Of a DNA stretch of 64,000 nt, positions 34,066-42,249 are shown one piece after another (the first letter of the stretch is position 1; each line of letters opens with the position of its first letter). Source of the DNA: Candidatus Barnesiella excrementigallinarum. GTDB taxonomy: Bacteria; Bacteroidota; Bacteroidia; Bacteroidales; Barnesiellaceae. The translations under genes and the position numbers were made by a program. Below the pieces are notes generated by a model that was not told the origin of the DNA, searched no databases, and worked only from the letters and a program-made list of their open reading frames with translations. Location of the stretch: contig DXFL01000023.1 in assembly GCA_019114445.1 (NCBI GenBank), positions 1 to 64,000 of the forward strand, written 5' to 3'.

Positions 34066-35196
34066 TCAATCCACCCAAAAAAGATCGCTCATTATATCGT
34101 CGGAGGTAAAAATTCCCTCACGGGTTATCCGCAAAATACCGTCGGCAACGACCAGCCGCCCGGCCTCGATGTGCGGTCGGGCCTGTTCCATGCAATAGTG
34201 TGCGCGGTCGGGGCCGAAATCGGCGGCAAGACGATTCAAATCCAACCCCCAACAGGTGCGCAACGAAGTAAGTATCCGTTCGTTATAGAGGCTGTCGAAT
34301 GTTTCGAGTTCCTCGGTATAGGCCACCCTCCCCTCGGTTACGGCAGCGACATACCTCGACAAGGATGCAGGATTAACCCTCCGGCACCGCCCGTCGTAAC
34401 TGTGAGCCGCCGCCCCGAGGCCCAAATAAGGCACGCCTTGCCAATACGAGGTATTATGCCGGGCATACCGGCCGGAACGGGCAAAATTGGAAATCTCGTA
34501 ATGTTCATACCCATGCGACGAGAGCGTATCGATAAGTTGCCCGAACATCTGCAACGCCAACTCCTCGTCGCACTCCTCCACCTCGCCCCGCTCGCGCATT
34601 CGCCACAACGCCGTCCCCTCTTCGTAAATAAGGTTGTAGGCCGAGATGTGCGGGACATCCAACGCCACGGCACGCTGTAAATTCGCGTTCCACCGGTCGA
34701 GCGTTTGCCCCGGCAATCCGTAAATAAGATCGATACTCACATTCTCGTACCCTCCCCGACGACAACGCTCAACCGCTTCGACCGCAGCCCGGACAGTATG
34801 CCGGCGATGCAAGAAAGCCAAATCGTTATCATCGAAACTCTGTACCCCCATGCTCAGCCGGTTTACCGGAGTATCTTTCAACTCGCTTATAAATAAAGGT
34901 GTTACATCGTCGGGGTTCACCTCGAAAGTAACTTCGTCGCACGTGTCCCACTCGACCACCTTCGAGAGCGCACAAAAAAGCCGTTCACGCTCGTCGGCCG
35001 ATAACGTCGAGGGAGTGCCTCCCCCAAAATAAACCGTCGCGACAGGCTCACCACCCAACTCCCCGCGGCGCAGGTCGAGTTCACGGCAAAGCGCATCGAC
35101 ATAAGCCCCCCTCCAAGAAGAATCGGTCGACGAAAAAAAGTCGCAATAAATACAGCGGCTCGCACAAAACGGTATGTGAATATACAATCCGGCCAT
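34066..35196 (-). CDS. hemW: HemW-like radical SAM heme chaperone
   Basis: 376 residues from the ATG at 35196 (MAGLYIHIPFC, family start); a frame extension to 35214 adds six residues that overlap a -7 element. The SAM cluster motif HIPFCASRCIYCDF (CxxxCxxC) is intact, with YFGGGTPSTL, INRLSMGVQSF-type NRLSMGVQSF, YGLPGQT, HISAYNL and the HemW C-terminal domain. The single-Cys CxxxCxFC variation of true HemN is absent, favouring heme insertion chaperone over coproporphyrinogen dehydrogenase. Confidence 0.92.
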   Translation of the reverse strand: MAGLYIHIPFCASRCIYCDFFSSTDSSWRGAYVDALCRELDLRRGELGGEPVATVYFGGGTPSTLSADERERLFCALSKVVEWDTCDEVTFEVNPDDVTPLFISELKDTPVNRLSMGVQSFDDNDLAFLHRRHTVRAAVEAVERCRRGGYENVSIDLIYGLPGQTLDRWNANLQRAVALDVPHISAYNLIYEEGTALWRMRERGEVEECDEELALQMFGQLIDTLSSHGYEHYEISNFARSGRYARHNTSYWQGVPYLGLGAAAHSYDGRCRRVNPASLSRYVAAVTEGRVAYTEELETFDSLYNERILTSLRTCWGLDLNRLAADFGPDRAHYCMEQARPHIEAGRLVVADGILRITREGIFTSDDIMSDLFWVD

Positions 35197-35203
35197 CGAG
35201 ATA

Positions 35204-35211
35204 CAAAAGTA
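35204..35211 (-). promoter_or_regulatory. -7 element immediately before hemW
   Basis: Minus strand TACTTTTG, eight bases before the chosen hemW ATG; ATTG lies at the -33 position (35231-35234). Confidence 0.45.
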
Positions 35212-35294
35212 CAAAAGTTCGTTTCACAAACAATGTTTTGTAACATAGTTCTTATCGTTGCATTTTAAAAATATAATTCATAATTTGCGAACGC

Positions 35295-35325
35295 TTTGTC
35301 AAAAAAACAGAGCTAAGTATGTTTC
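35295..35325 (+). promoter_or_regulatory. Promoter of fusA2
   Basis: TTTG at 35295-35298, 19 bases, TATGTTTC at 35318-35325 (last base off), 21 bases before the start codon. Confidence 0.65.
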
Positions 35326-35346
35326 TTTTATTAAAACTTTAATATC

Positions 35347-37506
35347 ATGAAAGTCTATCAATCTCACGAAATTAAAAACATTGCCCTGTTGGGCAGCAAA
35401 GGCTCCGGTAAGACCACCCTCGCAGAAGCTATGCTCTACGAGTGTGGTGTAATAAAACGTCGCGGAACCGTCGAAGGGAAAAACACCGTATCGGACTACT
35501 TTCCTGTGGAAAAAGAATATGGATATTCCGTCTTTTCCACAGTTTTTTATGCCGAATTTTTAGGAAAGAAACTCAACGTGATAGATTGTCCGGGAGCCGA
35601 CGACTTTGTGGGGAGTGCCATCACCGCGCTCAACGTAACCGACACCGGAGTAATCGTTATCGACGCACAATACGGAGTTGAGGTAGGTACACAAAACATA
35701 TTCCGTACAGCCGAGAACCTCAACAAACCTATTCTTTTCGCCATGAACCAACTCGATGGCGAAAAAGCCGATTACGAAAATGTAATCAACCAAATGCACG
35801 AAACATTCGGGAACCGAATCGTACAAGTGCAATACCCGCTTCACTGCGGCCCGTCGTTCAACGCCATGATCGACGTCCTTCTCATGAAAATGTACAGCTG
35901 GTCGCCCGAAGGCGGCAAGCCCACTATATCCGAAATTCCCGAAAGCGAAATGGAGAAAGCCCGGGAATTGAACCAAAAACTGGTTGAAGCCGCTGCCGAA
36001 AACGACGAAACACTGATGGAAAAATTCTTCGACAAAGGCTCCCTCACCGAAGACGAAATGCGCGAAGGTATCCGCAAAGGGTTGGTTACCCGCAGCATCT
36101 ACCCCGTATTCTGCGTAAGCGCATTACGCGATATGGGTGTGCGCCGTATGATGGAGTTCCTCGGCAATGTGGTACCTTTCGTTTCCGAAATGCCCAAACC
36201 GAAAAACACCGCCGGAGAAGAAGTTGCCCCCGATGCCAACGGCCCCACAAGCATATTCTGTTTCAAAACTACGGTAGAGCCGCATATCGGCGAAGTTTCC
36301 TATTTTAAAGTCATGTCGGGTACCGTTCATCAAGGTGACGATTTGGTAAATGTCGATCGTGGCGACGGTCGCGAACGTTTGGCCCAACTCTTCTGCGTGT
36401 GCGGACAAATACGCACCCCGGTCGACGAACTCGTTGCCGGCGATATAGGGGCTTCGGTAAAACTGAAAGACGTACGTACCGGCAACACCCTCAACACCAA
36501 AGGATGCGAATACCATTTCGACTTCATCAAATATCCGGCACCCAAATTCCAACGTGCCATAAAACCCCTCAACGAAGCCGATGCCGAGAAACTGAGCGAG
36601 ATCCTCACCCGTATGCACGAAGAAGATCCCACTTGGCAGATAGAACAATCCAAAGAATTGAAACAAACCATTGTTTCGGGACAAGGAGAGTTCCACTTGC
36701 GCACCTTGAAATGGCGTATCGAAAACAACGACAAACTCGCCGTCGAATACATCGAACCGCGAATCCCCTATCGCGAAACCATTACCAAAGCGGCCCGAGC
36801 CGACTATCGTCACAAGAAACAATCGGGCGGTGCAGGCCAGTTCGGTGAAGTACACCTTATTATAGAACCGTATTACGACGGTATGCCGGCGCCCGAAGTC
36901 TATAAATTCAACAATCAGGAATACCGCATGAACGTGCGCGACACCCAAACGATCGACCTCGAATGGGGTGGAAAACTGGTTGTTTGTAACTGTATCGTGG
37001 GCGGAGCCATCGATGCCCGTTTCATTCCCGCCATTGTAAAAGGCTTGATGGACCGCATGGAACAAGGTCCCCTCACCGGCTCCTACGCTCGCGACGTGCG
37101 CGTATGTATCTACGACGGAAAAATGCACCCGGTTGACTCCAACGAAATATCGTTCCGCTTGGCCGGCCGAAACGCATTCAGCGAAGCATTCCGAAACGCA
37201 GGGCCCAAAATCCTCGAACCCATCTACGACGTGGAAGTGCTTACACCGGCCGACGTCATGGGCGATGTCATGAGCGATTTGCAAGGACGAAGAGCCATTA
37301 TCATGGGTATGTCGAGCGAAAAAGGATTCGAAAAAATTACAGCCAAAATTCCATTGAAAGAGATGGCCTCCTATTCGACAGCACTCAGCTCGATTACCGG
37401 CGGACGCTCCTCTTTCACAATGGCATTCGCTTCCTACGAACTCGTGCCCTCCGACGTTCAGGAAAAACTACTCAAAGCATACGAAGCTGAACAAACCGAC
37501 GAATAA
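35347..37506 (+). CDS. fusA2: Elongation factor G paralog EF-G2
   Basis: 719 residues, five EF-G domains. P loop GSKGSGKT (residues 16-23) is present but the switch regions differ from ordinary EF-G: EKEYGYSV in place of RGITI, and DCPGADDF (80-87) in place of DTPGHVDF, so the catalytic histidine is Ala84; NQLD replaces NKxD. Domains II-V are intact, including the domain IV loop. A Bacteroides EF-G2 lacking GTPase activity supports translation when carbon is scarce; this protein matches that type. Housekeeping EF-G must lie elsewhere. Own promoter and terminator. Confidence 0.92.
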   Translation: MKVYQSHEIKNIALLGSKGSGKTTLAEAMLYECGVIKRRGTVEGKNTVSDYFPVEKEYGYSVFSTVFYAEFLGKKLNVIDCPGADDFVGSAITALNVTDTGVIVIDAQYGVEVGTQNIFRTAENLNKPILFAMNQLDGEKADYENVINQMHETFGNRIVQVQYPLHCGPSFNAMIDVLLMKMYSWSPEGGKPTISEIPESEMEKARELNQKLVEAAAENDETLMEKFFDKGSLTEDEMREGIRKGLVTRSIYPVFCVSALRDMGVRRMMEFLGNVVPFVSEMPKPKNTAGEEVAPDANGPTSIFCFKTTVEPHIGEVSYFKVMSGTVHQGDDLVNVDRGDGRERLAQLFCVCGQIRTPVDELVAGDIGASVKLKDVRTGNTLNTKGCEYHFDFIKYPAPKFQRAIKPLNEADAEKLSEILTRMHEEDPTWQIEQSKELKQTIVSGQGEFHLRTLKWRIENNDKLAVEYIEPRIPYRETITKAARADYRHKKQSGGAGQFGEVHLIIEPYYDGMPAPEVYKFNNQEYRMNVRDTQTIDLEWGGKLVVCNCIVGGAIDARFIPAIVKGLMDRMEQGPLTGSYARDVRVCIYDGKMHPVDSNEISFRLAGRNAFSEAFRNAGPKILEPIYDVEVLTPADVMGDVMSDLQGRRAIIMGMSSEKGFEKITAKIPLKEMASYSTALSSITGGRSSFTMAFASYELVPSDVQEKLLKAYEAEQTDE

Positions 37507-37530
37507 AACAATCCGTTTGTTAAATAATCG

Positions 37531-37562
37531 AAAAGCCGCTGGAAAAACCCAGCGGCTTTTTT
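37531..37562 (+). terminator. Intrinsic terminator of fusA2
   Basis: AAAGCCGCTGG / CCAGCGGCTTT (11 pairs) and six T. Confidence 0.92.
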
Positions 37563-37590
37563 GCAAATAAACACTTATTTGTTAAATTTG
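37560..37590 (+). promoter_or_regulatory. Promoter of rprXY
   Basis: TTTG at 37560-37563, 19 bases, TAAATTTG at 37583-37590; full consensus, with the TTTG inside the fusA2 terminator T run. The leader to rprX is about 135 bases. Confidence 0.7.
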
Positions 37591-37652
37591 CCGTGAAGTG
37601 TTAAATACAAAAGATAAAATAGGTTTTCATAAAATAAACAAAAATAGAGGAA

Positions 37653-37701
37653 CGGGTGTTTAATAATAAATTTGTACAAATGATGTAAAATTAAACACCC
37701 G
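37653..37701 (+). repeat. Perfect 12-base inverted repeat in rprXY leader
   Basis: CGGGTGTTTAAT (37653-37664) and ATTAAACACCCG (37690-37701), with a 25-base centre that contains TAAATTTG (37667-37674), a second possible -7 element. Confidence 0.8.
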
Positions 37702-37730
37702 CAAATTCTAAAATCGGAGAGATAAACGAA

Positions 37731-39269
37731 ATGAAAAAGTCAACAATCTGGCTATTAGTTGTAATCATGGCACTCACATTCATTGGGTTGCTCTACATTC
37801 AAATCATGTATATGGAAAACATGATAAAAATGAGAAACGAGCAATTCACCGAAGCGGTAAAACGCAGCCTCTATGCCGTATCGACAAGCCTCGAACTCGA
37901 CGAAACGCAACGTTATCTCGACGAATATTTAGAGGAAGAAGAGAAAAAAATGCTCTCTTCGTATGAGCAAAAACAAGACAAACAAGATATTGCCACACAC
38001 CAGTTTTCCATTGTTTCGCCCGATGGCACAGTAGCCAGTTTCTCGTTCCGCGAGCAAACCAGCACCATCATCACTCCGGCAGCCCCACGGCCCAAAGAGC
38101 ACAACACCCTCATCAGCACCTACCGCAATATGCAGGAAGCCCGCAAAGGACAATACCTCTACCAAAAAGGTCTGCTCAACGAGGTGATACTCAATATGCT
38201 CAGCAAGGCCAGCACGCGACCGGTAATGGAGCGTATCGACATCAAAAAACTGGAAACCTACCTGAAATCGGAGTTCGAGAACAACGGGCTCAACCTCCCC
38301 TTCCAGTTTGCCATCTATAACAAAAACGAAAAAATACTATACAGCTCGAACCAGTACGATCCCAAAATCGAGGGGAACCTCTTTACCCAAGCCATCTTCC
38401 CCAACGATCCACCGGCAAGAATAAACTACCTGAAAGTTTATTTCCCCACCAAGAGAGACTACATATCGAGCTCGGTAAAATTCATGATACCCTCGTTTGC
38501 CTTTACTCTCATTCTGTTGGTAACCTTCCTGTTCACCATCATCACAGCTTTCCGCCAAAAGAAGCTCACCGAGATGAAGAACGATTTTATCAACAACATG
38601 ACACACGAGTTTAAAACCCCCATATCCACCATATCGTTGGCTGCACAAATGCTCAACGACCCCTCCGTCGGCAAAAGCCCCGCCATGTTCCAACACATAT
38701 CGGGCGTAATCAACGACGAGACAAAACGGCTGAGATTCCAAGTCGAAAAAGTACTGCAAATGTCTATGTTCGACCGCCAAAAGACACTCATGAAATTGCA
38801 CAACGTAGATGTAAACGACCTCGTTACCAGTGTCATGAGTACCTTCAAACTCAAAGTCGAGAAATACGGGGGCGTAATCGACGCCGACCTCGAAGCCGAA
38901 GACGCTATCGTATCGGTCGACGAAATGCACTTTACCAACGTGATATTCAACCTACTCGACAATGCCGTGAAGTATCGCCGCGAAGAAGAACCGCTCTCGC
39001 TGTTCATTCGCACGAGAACCATCAGCGACAAAGTGGAAATATCCATTCGAGATAACGGAATAGGAATAAAACGTGAAGACTTAAAGAAAATATTCGACAA
39101 ATTTTATCGCGTTTCCACCGGAAACCGCCACGACGTGAAAGGATTCGGGCTGGGCCTTGCCTACGTCCACAAAATCATCACCGACCTCAAAGGCGATATC
39201 CGCGTAGAAAGCGAGATAAATCAAGGTTCGACATTCATAATTACACTACCACTAATAAAAAACAAATGA
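37731..39269 (+). CDS. rprX: Sensor histidine kinase RprX
   Basis: 512 residues. Membrane helix 1 (7-28), a periplasmic domain of about 225 residues with a Glu-rich coiled start, membrane helix 2 (about 250-275), then H box NNMTHEFKTPISTIS, N box VIFNLLDNAVKYRREE, DNGIGIKREDLKKIFDKFYRV and VKGFGLGLAYVHKII. It resembles RprX of Bacteroides fragilis over its N-terminal region (ALTFIGLLYIQIMYMENMI core IGLLYIQIMY). Signal sensed not known. Stop overlaps the rprY start (ATGA). Confidence 0.9.
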   Translation: MKKSTIWLLVVIMALTFIGLLYIQIMYMENMIKMRNEQFTEAVKRSLYAVSTSLELDETQRYLDEYLEEEEKKMLSSYEQKQDKQDIATHQFSIVSPDGTVASFSFREQTSTIITPAAPRPKEHNTLISTYRNMQEARKGQYLYQKGLLNEVILNMLSKASTRPVMERIDIKKLETYLKSEFENNGLNLPFQFAIYNKNEKILYSSNQYDPKIEGNLFTQAIFPNDPPARINYLKVYFPTKRDYISSSVKFMIPSFAFTLILLVTFLFTIITAFRQKKLTEMKNDFINNMTHEFKTPISTISLAAQMLNDPSVGKSPAMFQHISGVINDETKRLRFQVEKVLQMSMFDRQKTLMKLHNVDVNDLVTSVMSTFKLKVEKYGGVIDADLEAEDAIVSVDEMHFTNVIFNLLDNAVKYRREEEPLSLFIRTRTISDKVEISIRDNGIGIKREDLKKIFDKFYRVSTGNRHDVKGFGLGLAYVHKIITDLKGDIRVESEINQGSTFIITLPLIKNK

Positions 39270-39982
39270 CTATGGAAGAAAGATTGCGTATTCTACTATG
39301 CGAAGATGATGAAAATCTTGGCATGTTGTTAAGAGAGTATTTGCAAGCCAAAGGCTATGCCGCCGACCTCTTCTCCGACGGAGAAAGCGGGTACAAGGCA
39401 TTCCTCAAAGGCAAATACGACTTATGTGTGCTCGACGTGATGATGCCCAAAAAAGACGGCTTCACCCTCGCACAAGAAATTCGTACTGTAAACGGAGAAG
39501 TTCCCATCATATTCTTGACAGCAAAATCTTTGAAAGAAGATATTCTCGAAGGATTTAAAATCGGAGCCGACGACTACATTACCAAACCGTTCAGTATGGA
39601 AGAGCTCGTGTTCCGTATCGAAGCCATCTTGCGCCGTGTAAAAGGCAAGAAGGGAAAAGAGGTGACCATGTACAAGATCGGTCGCTTCACGTTCGATACC
39701 CAAAAACAGGTACTCTCCATCGACGACAAGAGCACGAAGCTCACCACCAAAGAGTCGGAATTGCTGAGCCTCCTTTGCGCCCATGTAAACGAGATTCTCG
39801 AAAGAAATTTCGCTTTGAAAACAATTTGGATCGACGACAACTACTTCAATGCACGAAGCATGGACGTTTACATCACCAAATTGCGTAAACACCTCAAAGA
39901 CGATCCCTCGATCGAGATCATCAATATCCACGGAAAGGGATACAAACTCATCGCTCCCGACGTAGAGGCAAAGACAAAATAA
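39266..39982 (+). CDS. rprY: Response regulator RprY
   Basis: 238 residues (or 236 from the ATG at 39272). Receiver with Glu13/Asp14, phospho-acceptor Asp57 (VLDVMMPKKDG), Lys in DYITKPF; OmpR-type winged helix with LTTKESELLSLLCAH and NIHGKGYKLIAP. RprXY controls envelope and redox-related genes in Bacteroides. Four-base overlap with rprX. The inverted repeat upstream of rprX may be an autoregulatory site. Terminator at 40006-40035. Confidence 0.92.
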   Translation: MTMEERLRILLCEDDENLGMLLREYLQAKGYAADLFSDGESGYKAFLKGKYDLCVLDVMMPKKDGFTLAQEIRTVNGEVPIIFLTAKSLKEDILEGFKIGADDYITKPFSMEELVFRIEAILRRVKGKKGKEVTMYKIGRFTFDTQKQVLSIDDKSTKLTTKESELLSLLCAHVNEILERNFALKTIWIDDNYFNARSMDVYITKLRKHLKDDPSIEIINIHGKGYKLIAPDVEAKTK

Positions 39983-40005
39983 ACAACCCTTTGTTTATAC
40001 AATCC

Positions 40006-40035
40006 GAAAGGCGGCCCTGAAAAGCCGCCTTTCTT
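40006..40035 (+). terminator. Intrinsic terminator of rprXY
   Basis: GAAAGGCGGC / GCCGCCTTTC (10 perfect pairs), then TTA. Confidence 0.75.
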
Positions 40036-40087
40036 ACATTTTGACATCAAAAAGCAGCAATAATAGTGCGATTTCGGGCAAATTCAC

Positions 40088-40095
40088 TACCTTTG
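40088..40095 (+). promoter_or_regulatory. -7 element of plsC
   Basis: TACCTTTG, 23 bases before the plsC ATG at 40119; no clear -33. Confidence 0.5.
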
Positions 40096-40118
40096 TTCCA
40101 CGAATCAAACTTAAAAAC

Positions 40119-40847
40119 ATGATACGCACACTCACCTTCCTGTACCAATGGCTCATTGCCATGCCCATACTGCTGGTACTCACACTGCTTACCGCACTCA
40201 CTACCCTTATCGGATGCCGGCTGGGAAACGGGAACGTTTGGGGATACTACCCCGCACACATCTGGTCGCGGCTCGTCTGCATCTTCTCGCTCGTCAAAAT
40301 CGAAGTGCGAGGCCGAGAAAACATCGACAAGAACACCTCCTACGTTTTTGTGGCCAACCACCAGGGAGCATACGACATATTTCTCATCTACGGATACCTC
40401 AACCACAATTTCAAATGGATGATGAAAAAAAGTCTGCGGAACATTCCTTTCGTAGGCAGCGCCTGTGCCGCAGCCGGGCACATCTTCGTCGACAACAGCA
40501 CACCGGGGCACCTCAAAGAGACGCTCCAAAAAGCCGAAAAAACACTGCAAAACGGAATGTCGCTCGTTGTTTTTCCCGAAGGAGCCCGCACATGGACCGG
40601 CAAAATGCGACCTTTCAAACGAGGGGCATACCAACTGGCCGTGGAATTTTCGCTACCCGTAGCTCCCCTCACCATCGACGGAGCCTTCGCCGTAATGCCT
40701 CGCACCACCTACAACTTCAAACCCGGAAAAATAGTTCTGACCATACACCCGCCCATCTATCCTCCCAAAGAAGGCGGGCACGACATAGAGCAACTCATGA
40801 AGCAATCCTACGACATTATCGAATCGGCATTGCCGCAAGAGAAATAG
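40119..40847 (+). CDS. plsC: 1-acyl-glycerol-3-phosphate acyltransferase (PlsC)
   Basis: 242 residues from the ATG at 40119 (MIRTLTFLYQ); a longer frame to 40041 would contain the promoter. Makes phosphatidic acid from lysophosphatidic acid at the inner membrane. N-terminal hydrophobic helices (8-40), motif I NHQGAYD (HX4D), motif II-like GHIFVDNS, motif III VVFPEGART, motif IV VAPLTIDG. Monocistronic as far as visible. Confidence 0.93.
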   Translation: MIRTLTFLYQWLIAMPILLVLTLLTALTTLIGCRLGNGNVWGYYPAHIWSRLVCIFSLVKIEVRGRENIDKNTSYVFVANHQGAYDIFLIYGYLNHNFKWMMKKSLRNIPFVGSACAAAGHIFVDNSTPGHLKETLQKAEKTLQNGMSLVVFPEGARTWTGKMRPFKRGAYQLAVEFSLPVAPLTIDGAFAVMPRTTYNFKPGKIVLTIHPPIYPPKEGGHDIEQLMKQSYDIIESALPQEK

Positions 40848-40940
40848 ATTTGTAAAAAATTATTAAACCAAAGAAAAAATCCGGCCCGTGCATGGTCGAA
40901 CAAAAATAAATTCGCAAATTTGCAGTCGCAAAACAAAATT

Positions 40941-41011
40941 TGTCCGGTGGTGTAATGGTAGCACTTCGGATTCTGGTTCCGCCTGTGAGGGTTCGAGTCC
41001 TTCCCGGACAA
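40941..41011 (+). tRNA. tRNA-Gln (anticodon CTG)
   Basis: A 71-base cloverleaf: acceptor TGTCCGG / CCGGACA, D stem GTGT / GCAC, anticodon loop TTCTGGT (CTG, codon CAG), T stem GAGGG / CCTTC with loop TTCGAGT, discriminator A. The outermost anticodon-stem pair (27-43) is T-C. CCA is not encoded. A terminator follows directly. Confidence 0.93.
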
Positions 41012-41012
41012 C

Positions 41013-41044
41013 AAAAAAGCCAACTTTGCGAAGTTGGCTTTTTT
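41013..41044. terminator. Bidirectional terminator after tRNA-Gln / end of polysaccharide locus
   Basis: AAAAAAGCCAACTT / AAGTTGGCTTTTTT (14 perfect pairs), loop TGCG. A and T runs on both sides let it also end the minus-strand polysaccharide transcript. Confidence 0.92.
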
Positions 41045-41063
41045 GTTTATATACACGCTCCTA

Positions 41064-41459
41064 CTATTCCAATATATCGTCAGGAACCAAAGGAGAGTAC
41101 GGACCGTCCTTCACCTCAAAAATAACCGTATCGCTGCACAGCACCTCAATCGTATGCCACTGTCCGCGAGGAATGTTTATCCCATACACACCCTTTTGCG
41201 GGTCGAGTTCACGACGTTCGATTTCCCGCTTGTGTTCGTCATAAAACGACACATTCATGCGTCCTCGCAAAAGCACATAAGTCTCCGAAGTATGCCGATG
41301 ACGATGTACAGGCACAACCGTACCCGGTTCGAGAGCATTGAGCAACCGTTGAGCCGGGGAATCAAGCGACTCGTGAAAATTGTAATTCATGCGCAACCGG
41401 GTATTGGCTTTCGCCTCGGCCGACACCTTGTCGAGTAAACTCTTATCGATTGTTTCCAT
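41064..41459 (-). CDS. wbuC: WbuC-family cupin
   Basis: 131 residues. Start MDKSLLDKVSAEAKANTRLRMNYNFHESLD-like pattern (core RLRMNYNFHESLD) then cupin box 1 VPVHRHRHTSETYVLLRG (His, His, Glu metal ligands) and box 2 YGINIPRGQWHTIEVL (His). WbuC proteins are found at the ends of O-antigen and capsule loci; their reaction is unknown. Overlaps the glycosyltransferase gene by 17 bases; last gene of the locus. Confidence 0.9.
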   Translation of the reverse strand: METIDKSLLDKVSAEAKANTRLRMNYNFHESLDSPAQRLLNALEPGTVVPVHRHRHTSETYVLLRGRMNVSFYDEHKREIERRELDPQKGVYGINIPRGQWHTIEVLCSDTVIFEVKDGPYSPLVPDDILE

Positions 41460-42249
41460 TGATATTCTTTAATTTCTTTTTTATGCGTATTCGAGTATAT
41501 AGCACCTCGTAAATCTTATACACGTAGCGTAACGACAAAATTACAAAATTGGTATAAACGCCATGTTCCTTGCAGGCCTTTAAATGCTCTTTCATGATCG
41601 TTTTATGGGATTCCACACCACTCGTACTTATCCCTCCTACCCGCATAGTGATTAATGGTTCCGAGACATAATAAGTTTTAATTTTATGTATATACAACGC
41701 TCGTAATAAAAATTCAAAATCGGCGGCAATACGATATTCTATCCGATACAAGCCTATCTGTTTTATCAATTCACGCCGCATATAAAATGTAGGGTGTGCC
41801 GGTATAAAGCCCAGCCGCATCAACGACGGACGGAATATCGCCGATGAATAATACCGGATACATCGATTCAAATCATTAGGATGGACATACTCCAAATCGG
41901 CATATACCGCCCCGATCGCCTCATCTCGAAACGGAGCGACCAATCGAGACAGCGACCATTCATATTTATAAAAATCGTCGCTGTTCAACACCCCTACAAC
42001 ATCGCCCTCGGCCATCGCTATTCCTTTATTGATGGCATCATAAATTCCCCGGTCGGGAGCGCTTGTCCACTTCAACCGCCCTTGATACTGTGTTTCATAG
42101 TGTTGTATTAAATCTACGGTTCCATCGGTAGATGCGCCATCGACTATAATATGTTCCCAATCGACACCTGTTTGAGAAAAAATACTTTTTATCGTGTCGC
42201 CAAGTGTCTGTACACTATTATACGTAACCGTTATAATCGAAACTTTCAT
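41443..42249 (-). CDS. Glycosyltransferase family 2
   Basis: 268 residues, GT-A fold with no membrane helix. SIITVTYNSVQTLGDTIKSI, HIIVDGASTDGT, ISAPDRGIYDAINKGI-like APDRGIYDAMNKG pattern (here DRGIYDAINKG), GVLNSDDFY (metal-binding SDD) and HPTFYMRREL. It resembles colanic acid WcaE/WcaA-type enzymes. Adds one sugar of the repeat unit on the cytoplasmic side; sugar unknown. Overlaps neighbours by 17 and 4 bases. Confidence 0.9.
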   Translation of the reverse strand: MKVSIITVTYNSVQTLGDTIKSIFSQTGVDWEHIIVDGASTDGTVDLIQHYETQYQGRLKWTSAPDRGIYDAINKGIAMAEGDVVGVLNSDDFYKYEWSLSRLVAPFRDEAIGAVYADLEYVHPNDLNRCIRYYSSAIFRPSLMRLGFIPAHPTFYMRRELIKQIGLYRIEYRIAADFEFLLRALYIHKIKTYYVSEPLITMRVGGISTSGVESHKTIMKEHLKACKEHGVYTNFVILSLRYVYKIYEVLYTRIRIKKKLKNINGNNR

